DNA of 38,422 nucleotides from Leptospira biflexa (GTDB lineage: Bacteria > Spirochaetota > Leptospiria > Turneriellales > DYLW01), in the NCBI GenBank assembly GCA_020721865.1, contig DYLW01000004.1, positions 1 to 38,422 of the forward strand. The letters run 5' to 3'. Of the stretch, positions 1 through 6,804 are shown piece by piece (within the stretch, counting starts at the first letter, position 1; every line of letters begins with the position of its first letter). Made by a program: the position numbers and the translations under genes. Below the pieces are notes generated by a model. That model was given only the letters and a program-made list of their open reading frames with translations, ran no database searches and was not told the DNA's origin.

Positions 1-2
1 GA

Positions 3-212
3 GATATAGCCATGACAACAGCACAACTTTTGGTCCAGCAGGGGATGCAGCAGGGCATGCAACAGGGGATGCAGCAGGGAATGCAACAAGGGGAACTGCA
101 AAAAGCGTTGGAAACTGCCCGCAATATGCTTTCCATGGGTCTCTCCATAGATATGATTACCCGTGCGACCGGCTTAACCAAAAAAATTCTGCAGGAGAAT
201 AAGATTATTTAA
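3..212 (+). CDS. C-terminal part of an Rpn / PD-(D/E)XK transposase-family nuclease (cut by left edge)
   Basis: The reading frame is open from base 3, so the ATG at 12 is probably internal and the gene begins outside the window. What is visible is the typical tail of the Rpn / PD-(D/E)XK nuclease 'transposase' family: a run of QQGM repeats (residues 9-24 counted from the ATG), a charged helix, then a short segment with the pattern 'ARNMLSMGLSIDMI...TGL', which in this family follows the nuclease domain. The nuclease core and its catalytic residues are not in the window, so activity cannot be judged. Family members (for example RpnA) promote RecA-independent recombination and are often multi-copy. 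No terminal inverted repeats are seen at this end. The assignment rests on the tail alone. Confidence 0.6.
   Translation, partial: DIAMTTAQLLVQQGMQQGMQQGMQQGMQQGELQKALETARNMLSMGLSIDMITRATGLTKKILQENKII
36..95 (+). repeat. 12-bp tandem repeat encoding QQGM units
   Basis: Five in-frame 12-base units (consensus CAGCAGGGGATG) encode QQGM four times, then QQGE. Unit differences are mostly third-position changes (CAG/CAA, GGG/GGC/GGA). Each unit is four codons, so unit gain or loss keeps the frame and changes only the linker length before the last helix of the Rpn-like protein. Confidence 0.85.
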
Positions 213-282
213 GATTTTAGCCGGGACGATTCCATCCAGAAGTCTTGTAATACATAAATTCCCGCAGGGTGTGGAATATTTT

Positions 283-310
283 TTGAAACCAGATTTTTTT
301 AGTTTATGAT
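283..310 (+). promoter_or_regulatory. Putative sigma-70 promoter of the lipoprotein/peptidase pair
   Basis: A -35-like TTGAAA (283-288) and a -10-like TATGAT (305-310) are separated by 16 bases, in the AT-rich gap upstream of the lipoprotein gene. A ribosome-binding-like AGAGG (335-339) lies 8 bases before the ATG at 348. This is consensus matching by eye, not proof of a promoter. Confidence 0.4.
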
Positions 311-347
311 TTGTCTATTATATTAAAAAAGGACAGAGGCAATATTA

Positions 348-1496
348 ATGAACAATAGAATTAAGATAATGGGAATCGTTGTCCTGAGCACGCTGGTCTT
401 CAGCCAATGTGCTTCCTCTTCCAAGAAAAACAATGAAGATGGATGGACAGAAGCTACAGGAGTGGGAGCCATCCAGGAAGGACGCATCGGCAAGGCAAAG
501 GATGATGCTCTTCTGGACGCCAAACAAACCGCTGTCAAGCAGGTGCTGGGTTCCAGCGTAAAAGGGGCCGCCGCGGTAAAAGATGGCGTCTTAGAGAGTT
601 CCAGTATAAAATCCAGAACGGAAGGGTTCATTGAGAAATTTGAAATCCTGGAGCAAAAAGCGGTTTCCGCTTATGAATACCAGGTCAGAATCCGGGCAAA
701 AGTAAACCAGGCAGAATTGGAAAAGGTTATGGAAGAGGCAATCGCCTCCGCCGGGAGACCCAAAATGATGCTGATCATTGAAGAAACAGGGAATCCGCAA
801 AAAATGAATCCACCCGTCAGCCAAGTGGAATTTGAAGCTATTTTTGTGGGCAAAGGCTTTCCGTTCGTGGACAAAGGTACTGTGGAAAAAATCATCAGCC
901 AGAATCAGAGTAAAATTCGTTCCGCTCTGAAAGGGGATAAAAATATGCTACAATCCCTGGGAGTAGACGCAGGAGCGGAGGTCATCCTGTTTGGAACCAC
1001 TTCCATTTCCAAAACTGCTATTGATTCTTTGGAAGGAATGGAGAATATGAAGACATACCATGCCACCACGAGCCTGCGGGCCATTGATGTCAATACCGGA
1101 GATATTCTTTCATCGGCCCAGAACACCGGAAGCACTCCGCATATCAACGCAAACACCGGAATCCAGGTGGCCATAAAAAAAGCCTCTGAAAAAGTGGCGG
1201 ATGCGATGATCCCTGTTATCATAAAAAAATGGGATCCGAACAAGACACAATCCATTCGCCTTCTGGTCACCGGTCTTGATTTTCAGGGAACGACCAATCT
1301 GGTGGATAAGATTCTGCAATTGCGTGGGGTGGATGCTGTCAATCACAAAGGAACCCAAGGGGCGGCTTCCATTTTACAGGTGGAATTCCACGGCTCATCC
1401 TTCAATCTTGTTACCCGTATTCTGGAAATCCCGGAGTATAAAAGCACAAAAGTGGGTGATGTAAAACCCGGCTCTGCCCATCTTTCTTTCCGGTGA
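348..1496 (+). CDS. LPP20/FlgT-N-like lipoprotein
   Basis: This 382-residue protein starts with a lipoprotein signal: KIMG, a hydrophobic stretch, then LVFSQC with Cys21 as the likely lipidated residue. Gln at -1 is unusual for the E. coli lipobox but fits the relaxed spirochaetal rule. Residues about 40-135 resemble the LPP20 / FlgT N-terminal fold (Gly-rich start, an Ala-rich helix with repeated A..DA.Q.AV, then a strand-rich part). Two further alpha/beta segments follow, resembling the curli-assembly/LpoB-like domains found in such lipoproteins. It is probably anchored in the outer membrane facing the periplasm. AGAGG at 335-339 supports the ATG at 348. The stop overlaps the GTG start of the peptidase gene, so the two are probably co-transcribed. 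The substrate or partner cannot be named. Confidence 0.7.
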   Translation: MNNRIKIMGIVVLSTLVFSQCASSSKKNNEDGWTEATGVGAIQEGRIGKAKDDALLDAKQTAVKQVLGSSVKGAAAVKDGVLESSSIKSRTEGFIEKFEILEQKAVSAYEYQVRIRAKVNQAELEKVMEEAIASAGRPKMMLIIEETGNPQKMNPPVSQVEFEAIFVGKGFPFVDKGTVEKIISQNQSKIRSALKGDKNMLQSLGVDAGAEVILFGTTSISKTAIDSLEGMENMKTYHATTSLRAIDVNTGDILSSAQNTGSTPHINANTGIQVAIKKASEKVADAMIPVIIKKWDPNKTQSIRLLVTGLDFQGTTNLVDKILQLRGVDAVNHKGTQGAASILQVEFHGSSFNLVTRILEIPEYKSTKVGDVKPGSAHLSFR

Positions 1497-2320
1497 AAAT
1501 GAAAAAGCTGTTCTTTCTTGCCAGTCTTTTGCTTGCTTTTGGATGGATATTAACCGGAGTTTTTTTGCCGGATTGCACATTTGCGATGGGAAATGATCCA
1601 TCCGCAAAAGAGAAAGCAAAAGGTAAATCCGGTAAGGAATCTTTGGATTCTCTACCGGATGTCATTGTCAAGGCCAGAATGAATGAAAAAGAATCTGACA
1701 TTCTGGCACAAAGATTGGCTCTTTTTTATGCTCAGGAATACCCAAAATATTTTGGAACGCCGCCCAAACGTAAACCCACAATTGTGATCCTTGACACCAA
1801 AAGCGGATATGAAAAAATTCTGGGCGAAAAAGGCGAGGTCTATGGCCATTATCTGCCCGCATTGAATAAAATTTATACCTATCAACAGGAGAATCTGGAA
1901 GGCGTCCTGTTTCATGAGCTTGCCCACTACTGGCTGCAGGAAAACAGTATGGAACGCCGGGCTCTGTGGTTTGAAGAAGGGTTTGCCTCTTTTTTTGAGT
2001 CCCCGGAATTCCAGCCCGATGCTTCCATCACATTCAAGATTAAAAATTTCAGAAATGAAAAGACCATAGCAAACGAAATGGACTATATCCCTCTTGCAAA
2101 ATTTCTACATACTGTGGACCTGCGTTACGAAGTTTCCAAAACCCAGGCCAGGGCCATCTTCACTTGGCTGAACGACCAAGGGAAATTGCCCGCTTTTGTG
2201 CAGCTATATCTGGAAAACGCGTCCTATGATATATCCGGTGCAGACGCTCTCAGGGAGGTAACCGGAATGACAATGGAGATAATGGATACATCCCTGCAAA
2301 ACTGGATGCGACAAAAATAA
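1493..2320 (+). CDS. Secreted MA-clan (gluzincin-like) zinc metallopeptidase-like protein
   Basis: A 275-residue protein with an N-terminal signal (MKMKK then about 17 hydrophobic residues) is predicted to be exported. The centre has the zinc-protease motif HELAH at residues 141-145 with a downstream WFEEGFA motif (Glu161/162), the same arrangement as the HExxH...E metal ligands of M1-like and DUF1570-like 'peptidase MA' domains. The spacing is a little shorter than in true M1 enzymes. The rest is helical, as in this superfamily. The GTG at 1493 overlaps the previous stop (GTGA); an ATG at 1499 in the same frame is an alternative. Tight coupling with the lipoprotein suggests a shared envelope task. 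Peptidase activity is inferred from the motif only. Confidence 0.7.
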   Translation: MKMKKLFFLASLLLAFGWILTGVFLPDCTFAMGNDPSAKEKAKGKSGKESLDSLPDVIVKARMNEKESDILAQRLALFYAQEYPKYFGTPPKRKPTIVILDTKSGYEKILGEKGEVYGHYLPALNKIYTYQQENLEGVLFHELAHYWLQENSMERRALWFEEGFASFFESPEFQPDASITFKIKNFRNEKTIANEMDYIPLAKFLHTVDLRYEVSKTQARAIFTWLNDQGKLPAFVQLYLENASYDISGADALREVTGMTMEIMDTSLQNWMRQK

Positions 2321-2459
2321 GGTGCCTCCCTATCATCAATCTTGAAGTGCAACACTTAAACCATAGAAAACCCCCCGCTTCAGTTTTGCCCAAAAAAAAG
2401 CTTGTATGGTTATCCATTAATCCAATATTGCTATGAAAATCTTAATACAAGGAGTATTT

Positions 2460-3113
2460 ATGAAAATGACAGTGAAAATGACTGTACTGGCTCTGGTGCT
2501 TTCCGCGGGAAGTATTTTTGCCAACAGCTTTGAAGTAAAAGTTGGATCCTCCAATGCAGAAGCAGCAGATAAATGGGGATTGGATGCAGGGATTGGACTG
2601 AATTTCAGCGTAAATGAGTTTTTTACCGTGGGCGTGGAAACCGGTCTGCAGTGGATAAGCTGGGATTTTGCTACCGGAGCAACATCCGGAACAGGTACTC
2701 TTACTTCCACAGAGAAAGTTTCTTTTGACGCATATAACATTCCCATTCTTTTTAACCCGCGTTTCATGATGCCTATGGGCGGAGACGGAATGGGGGGGGG
2801 AGCAGCATTTATTCCTTATTTGAGTCTTGGAATTGGCTACTCCTTCATGTCCGGTGTTACCACATACCCTGATTCCTGGAAAGCTGCATATCCAACCGTT
2901 AAGGACACCACAGAAACATATTCCGGTTTGCTTGCTCAGCCCATGCTGGGAGTGCTCATCCCCGTTGGCGGAGGCGGTGATTTTGGTGGAGCCGATACCG
3001 GCATGAAAATCATGGTGGAAGTGGGCTACCGCTACAATCAGGTGGAAAAAGATTCCTACGAAATTGATATGTCCGGTCTCATCGTAAGAGCCGGAGCCAA
3101 TTTCGCTTTCTAA
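2460..3113 (+). CDS. Small outer-membrane beta-barrel protein
   Basis: The chosen start is ATG 2460 because AAGGAG (2449-2454) lies 5 bases upstream and the protein then opens with a clean signal peptide (KMTVKMTVLALVL..., cleavage after SIFA). An earlier in-frame ATG at 2433 would add nine residues in front and lacks a ribosome site. The 217-residue product has alternating strands rich in Gly, Tyr, Val and Phe (VGVETGLQW, LSLGIGYSF, MVEVGYRYNQV) and ends in Phe after the strand GLIVRAGANFAF, the usual barrel-end signal for outer-membrane insertion. A Gly/Met-rich segment near residues 100-115 carries a G9 tract. It resembles the OmpA/Opa-like 8-strand barrel class; no specific family is recognised. 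It overlaps the rlmN 3' end by 4 bases, convergently. Confidence 0.75.
   Translation: MKMTVKMTVLALVLSAGSIFANSFEVKVGSSNAEAADKWGLDAGIGLNFSVNEFFTVGVETGLQWISWDFATGATSGTGTLTSTEKVSFDAYNIPILFNPRFMMPMGGDGMGGGAAFIPYLSLGIGYSFMSGVTTYPDSWKAAYPTVKDTTETYSGLLAQPMLGVLIPVGGGGDFGGADTGMKIMVEVGYRYNQVEKDSYEIDMSGLIVRAGANFAF
2792..2800 (+). repeat. G9 homopolymer inside an outer-membrane protein gene
   Basis: Nine consecutive G lie in codons for M-G-G-G (about residues 111-114 of the barrel protein). Mononucleotide runs of this length are slippage-prone, and a one-base change would shift the frame about halfway through the protein. Confidence 0.9.
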
Positions 3114-4177
3114 TTTTCCCTTTCTTTTGCAAAGGAGCCTGCCAGCATACCGCAGGCTCCTGCAATATCCTCTCCCGCAGAATTGCGGATAAACACCATC
3201 TTATATAGCCGTTTCACCTGATTCTGGAAATCCACGCTTTGCTGCCAGGAGGGTTTTCGCAGCAGATAATTTTTTATCTTCAGAGTTTCCCCGTTATACG
3301 GCACCAGGTTAATCCGGCCACCTAAAATCTGCCCCAGTTTCCCCAATTCCCGGGCTTCCTCCGGTGAATCATTGATGCCCGGCAGATGGAGATACTCCAG
3401 CATGATGGTTCTACGGTTAAAATAGTCTTTATTCTGAACCAGAAACCGGATGACCTCCGCAATGGGATATTTATCCTCCACATCCATGAAATCCCTTCTT
3501 TTCCCGTGATCAAAAAAATGCAGGGAGAGAGCCAGGGCAAAGGGCTCTTTATCCCGGAGAAATTGTTCCATCGCCGGCAAAACCCCGGACGTGCTGATGG
3601 CAATCTTTTTCACCCCAATCCCCGCCCCCTCCTGCCGGGAAAGGATGCGGGCGGCCTTGAGGGTATTCTCATAATTATAAAACGGCTCTCCCATCCCCAT
3701 GAAAACAATATTATTGATTTTCTCTTCGGTTTTCCGGATCAAATCATAGACCGGAAAAACCATCTCTGCCACGGAAAGATTCCCTTTAAACGGAATCCGG
3801 CCACTGGCACAGAACCCACAGTTCAGACTGCAACCAGATTGCGTGGACAGACAGACTGAATTCCAGGTTTTATGGGGAAGATACACAATTTCCATCTCTT
3901 TCCCGCCAGGGTGACTGTCACCAGGGAGACTGTACAGAATTTTTTCACTGCCATCGCGGAGGCTCTTCCGGACATCCGGATCATGGATACCGGGATATGG
4001 CTCAAACTCCCGCTGCAGCCAGTCTTTGATATCCGCCGGAAGATTGCTCATAGCCGCCGGATCAAAAATGCGTTGCCGGTGCAACCAGTGAAAAATCTGT
4101 CCTCCCCGGTATTTTTTCCATCCCGCCCGCACCACGGCGTCTTCCCAGTCCGGAAAATCCAAATCCAATATATTCAT
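3110..4177 (-). CDS. rlmN: RlmN-family radical SAM rRNA adenine-C2 methyltransferase
   Basis: Predicted to methylate C2 of an adenine in 23S rRNA (A2503-type) and possibly tRNA, using radical SAM chemistry. With the start at ATG 4177 the protein is 355 residues, normal for the family. The 4Fe-4S cluster cysteines are C116, C120 and C123 (CSLNCGFC), followed by the MGMGEP SAM-binding loop near 160-165. The methyl-carrier cysteine is C342 (GACGML), matching RlmN C355 in E. coli, with the partner being C116-region chemistry typical of RlmN/Cfr. The stretch after the cluster reads ASGRIPFKGNLS, not the usual ATGxxGFxRNLT, so this may be a divergent paralogue. AAAGGG about 5 bases upstream supports the start; longer upstream extension would run into the glpD promoter region. 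Divergent from glpD. Cfr-like C8 activity cannot be excluded. Confidence 0.88.
   Translation of the reverse strand: MNILDLDFPDWEDAVVRAGWKKYRGGQIFHWLHRQRIFDPAAMSNLPADIKDWLQREFEPYPGIHDPDVRKSLRDGSEKILYSLPGDSHPGGKEMEIVYLPHKTWNSVCLSTQSGCSLNCGFCASGRIPFKGNLSVAEMVFPVYDLIRKTEEKINNIVFMGMGEPFYNYENTLKAARILSRQEGAGIGVKKIAISTSGVLPAMEQFLRDKEPFALALSLHFFDHGKRRDFMDVEDKYPIAEVIRFLVQNKDYFNRRTIMLEYLHLPGINDSPEEARELGKLGQILGGRINLVPYNGETLKIKNYLLRKPSWQQSVDFQNQVKRLYKMVFIRNSAGEDIAGACGMLAGSFAKEREN
3134..3160. repeat. Perfect 9-bp inverted repeat at the rlmN 3' end
   Basis: GGAGCCTGC (3134-3142) and GCAGGCTCC (3152-3160) are perfect complements around a 9-base loop. The hairpin lies within the rlmN codons for the catalytic-Cys motif GACGMLAGS and about 20 bases beyond the stop of the convergent barrel gene. 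No T-run follows on either strand, so it is not a classic intrinsic terminator, though it could weaken read-through or block 3' exonucleases. Confidence 0.7.
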
Positions 4178-4232
4178 CGTTACCCTTTCAAATATTTTTC
4201 TTGTCACGGCAACGCATAAATAAAAATGCCTT

Positions 4233-5885
4233 GTGGACAGAGATATTTCCAAATTTAAAAACGTACAATTTGATATTCTGGTGATTGGTGGGGGCATTTC
4301 CGGGGCAGCCATTGCCTGGGAAGCCGTTACCCGGGGTTACAAAGCCGCTCTCATTGAAAAAAATGATTTTGGCCATGCCACCTCCATGGCCACCTCCAAA
4401 CTCATCCATGGCGGGTTGCGTTATCTGGCCCAGTTTGACTTTGGGGTGGTGCGGGAATCCCTCCGGGAAAGACGCTACCTCTCCCAGATTCTGCCCCACC
4501 AGGCATTTCCCCTGCCCTTTTTAATCCCCATCTATGATTTCACCCCTACTCCGGGAATGATCCTTGGCATTGGGCTTAAAATGTACGATTTTCTGAGCTA
4601 TGATAAAAATGATCTCATAGACACAGATAAACACCTTTCCAACTCCCGGTTTCTGAGCAGAGAGAAAGTTTTGGAATATGAGCCGGGGCTGAATCCCAAA
4701 GGCCTCCAGTATGGCTATCTGTATTATGATATTCTGAACCGCCATCCGGAGCGGAGTAACTTTGATTTTGTGTATTCCGCTGCAGAGTCCGGGGTTACTG
4801 CCGCAAACTATGTCATGGCAAAATCCTTCCGTACCAAGGAAGAAAACGGAAATAAATCCATCCATGGCGTGAACGCTGTGGACATGCTTTCCGGAGCGGA
4901 GTTTTCCATTGAGGCCACCAACGTTATCAACGCCACCGGTCCCTGGGGGGATATTGTCCTTTCCACCCTGGAGAAAACCCCCATCCGTAAAATCACCCGT
5001 TCCAAGGGAATCCACATGGTTTTCCCCCGTTTTCATAAAAACACGGCCATCACGTTTGAAACCCGGGATAAGCACCACTTTTTTATCATCCCCTGGCTGA
5101 ATTATTCCCTGATTGGCACCACGGACACGGAGTATTCCGGCAGTCCGGACGATGTCCGCGTCACAAAGAAGGATGTCATGGATTTCATGCAGCAGGTGAA
5201 CGACCATTATCCGGCCAATTTGAAATACGAAAATCTGAAACATGCCTATGCCGGAATCCGCCCCCTGGTTTCTGAAGAAAATAAGGAATCTTCCTATGAT
5301 GCTTCCCGCCGGCATGAAATCATTGACCATAAAAAGCTGGAGAATCTGGGAGGGCTTTTTTCTGTGTTTGGCGGGAAATGGACCACATCCCGTGCCCTCG
5401 CAGAACAAACCATCGACCAAGTGGAAAAAACCAATGATTATCCCCGCACAAAATCCGTGACCAGGGAGCACCGGCTCAAAACTTCCCAGACCGGAAACCG
5501 CTTCTCTCTATTTGTCAACGACGCCCACCACCGTTTTGATGATCAATACGGCTCCCGGCTGGTGGATCATGCTATTGAGTATTATGGCTCTGAATATGAC
5601 AAAATGCTCGCATACATTGACAAGGACGCTTCCCTGAAAGAACCCATCGAAAAGCGTACCTACCATATCAAGGCCCAAGTGCTCTATGGTCTGGAAAAAG
5701 AGATGGTGCACAAACTTTCGGATTTCCTGTTGCGGCGGGCCGGGTTCGGGAATGAGGGCATTCCCCATGACCAGACACTGAATTCGGTGGCGGCCATGAT
5801 GGGGGAATATCTGGGGTGGGATAAAACCCGCCAGGCGGAAGAGATCAAAGAATATAAAAATTCCCAATTCATCGTGGAGGACTGA
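4233..5885 (+). CDS. glpD: FAD-dependent glycerol-3-phosphate dehydrogenase
   Basis: Oxidises sn-glycerol-3-phosphate to dihydroxyacetone phosphate and passes electrons to the membrane quinone pool. The 550-residue length fits GlpD. The FAD-binding Rossmann motif VIGGGISGAAIAWEA is at about 17-31, followed by the family signature ATSKLIHGGLRYL near 50-64. A further signature GGKWTTSRALAEQ is near 377-389, and the C-terminal cap (about 420-550) matches the DAO_C domain. The only plausible start is GTG 4233: an in-frame stop lies at 4221 and the next Met is far inside. No clear ribosome site precedes it. It is followed by murB, whose ribosome site overlaps the last glpD codons, and an AGPS-like enzyme lies beyond; both use or depend on the glycerol-phosphate/envelope pathways. 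Confidence 0.92.
   Translation: MDRDISKFKNVQFDILVIGGGISGAAIAWEAVTRGYKAALIEKNDFGHATSMATSKLIHGGLRYLAQFDFGVVRESLRERRYLSQILPHQAFPLPFLIPIYDFTPTPGMILGIGLKMYDFLSYDKNDLIDTDKHLSNSRFLSREKVLEYEPGLNPKGLQYGYLYYDILNRHPERSNFDFVYSAAESGVTAANYVMAKSFRTKEENGNKSIHGVNAVDMLSGAEFSIEATNVINATGPWGDIVLSTLEKTPIRKITRSKGIHMVFPRFHKNTAITFETRDKHHFFIIPWLNYSLIGTTDTEYSGSPDDVRVTKKDVMDFMQQVNDHYPANLKYENLKHAYAGIRPLVSEENKESSYDASRRHEIIDHKKLENLGGLFSVFGGKWTTSRALAEQTIDQVEKTNDYPRTKSVTREHRLKTSQTGNRFSLFVNDAHHRFDDQYGSRLVDHAIEYYGSEYDKMLAYIDKDASLKEPIEKRTYHIKAQVLYGLEKEMVHKLSDFLLRRAGFGNEGIPHDQTLNSVAAMMGEYLGWDKTRQAEEIKEYKNSQFIVED
5876..5880 (+). promoter_or_regulatory. Ribosome-binding site that fixes the murB CTG start
   Basis: GGAGG lies in the last codons of glpD, followed by six bases (ACTGAT) and CTG 5887. 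This is the best-placed Shine-Dalgarno in the region. The murB frame has no ATG, GTG or TTG before 6079, well inside the conserved N-terminal domain. Confidence 0.6.
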
Positions 5886-5886
5886 T

Positions 5887-6804
5887 CTGGAAAGCTTTTT
5901 AGCTTCCTCCGGCATTCCCTATTCCCGGAATGTTTTTCTGGAAAAATACGTCACGTTCCGTACCGGTGGACCCGCCGCTTTTTTTATCCAGCCACGCAAT
6001 ACGGATCATCTGCTCCGGGCCAATGAGTTTCTCTGCCGGGAGAATATTCCTTTTTTTCTGCTGAACGGAGGCTCCAATGTGCTGGTCTCGGATGCGGGGC
6101 TGGAGGTGGTGGTGGCCCCGGAGATAAAAAATTCCTTCCGGATTCTGGAGAAAAACCCCACAAAACCGGAGGAATGGCTGGTGGAAGCCGGAGCGTTCAC
6201 CTCCAACCGGTTTTTTTCGGAATCCGCACGGGAGCATGGGCTTTCCGGCGGTGAATTTCTGGCCACCATCCCCGGAAAACTGGGCGGTGGGATTTTCCAG
6301 AATGCCGGCTGCTATGGATGGGATTTCTCCCAAATTGTGACAATTATCAGAATAATAAGCAATGGGAAAAGGGAAACCTTGTCCGGGGAGGATGCCGGCT
6401 TTGGATACCGCTCCAGCGTATTCCGGGAAAATCCCTGCCGATGGATTGAGTCCGGTGTTTTTTCCCTGCGGCAGGCAGACCCGGAAAGCGTGAAAACCCG
6501 TATGGATGACTATATCCAGAGGAGACTCCAGACCCAGCCCTCCAATCGGAAGAGTGCCGGTTCCGTGTTTAAAAATCCTCCGGGGAAAAAAGCCTGGGAG
6601 CTGATCCAAAACGCCGGATTAAAAGGTTTCCGGATGGGAGGGGCCGTTGTCTCAGAGAAACACGCCAATTTCATCCTCAATCACGAGAACGCCACCGCCA
6701 CAGATATATACCGCCTCATCCGCCATATCCAGGAAACTGTTTACCGGGAAACCGGCATCCGGCTGGAGACAGAGATTTCTTTGCTGGGGAATTTTACTTC
6801 TTAG
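5887..6804 (+). CDS. murB: UDP-N-acetylenolpyruvoylglucosamine reductase
   Basis: Reduces UDP-GlcNAc-enolpyruvate to UDP-MurNAc with NADPH and FAD, the second committed step of peptidoglycan synthesis, in the cytoplasm. Starting at CTG the protein is 305 residues, normal for MurB; starting at the first ATG (6079, 241 residues) would lose TFRTGGPA and part of the FAD-binding region (NGGSNVLVSD). The second half has the type-II MurB signatures: GGGIFQNAGCYG, GYRSSVF, then SAGSVFKNP with the catalytic Ser at about 226, GGAVVSEKHANFI and the C-terminal Glu (ETEISLLG). The CTG choice is inferred from the GGAGG spacing and the conserved N-terminus. It overlaps the convergent AGPS-like gene by 11 bases. 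Probably translationally coupled to glpD. Confidence 0.88.
   Translation: MESFLASSGIPYSRNVFLEKYVTFRTGGPAAFFIQPRNTDHLLRANEFLCRENIPFFLLNGGSNVLVSDAGLEVVVAPEIKNSFRILEKNPTKPEEWLVEAGAFTSNRFFSESAREHGLSGGEFLATIPGKLGGGIFQNAGCYGWDFSQIVTIIRIISNGKRETLSGEDAGFGYRSSVFRENPCRWIESGVFSLRQADPESVKTRMDDYIQRRLQTQPSNRKSAGSVFKNPPGKKAWELIQNAGLKGFRMGGAVVSEKHANFILNHENATATDIYRLIRHIQETVYRETGIRLETEISLLGNFTS

Noticed and set aside
258..284. Short stem ATTCC/GGAAT followed by a T-run, possible terminator of the Rpn-like gene
   Set aside because: Only a 5-bp stem with a long loop; it overlaps the likely promoter of the next gene and is too weak to call.
2345..2357. Palindrome AAGTG-CAA-CACTT upstream of the barrel gene
   Set aside because: Short 5-bp arms occur often by chance and no convincing promoter lies around it.
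4178..4232. Promoter in the rlmN-glpD divergent gap
   Set aside because: TTGTCA is present but no -10 at acceptable spacing could be found on either strand.
4521..5471. Long minus-strand open frame opposite glpD
   Set aside because: glpD is unmistakable on the plus strand; the antisense frame has no family features.
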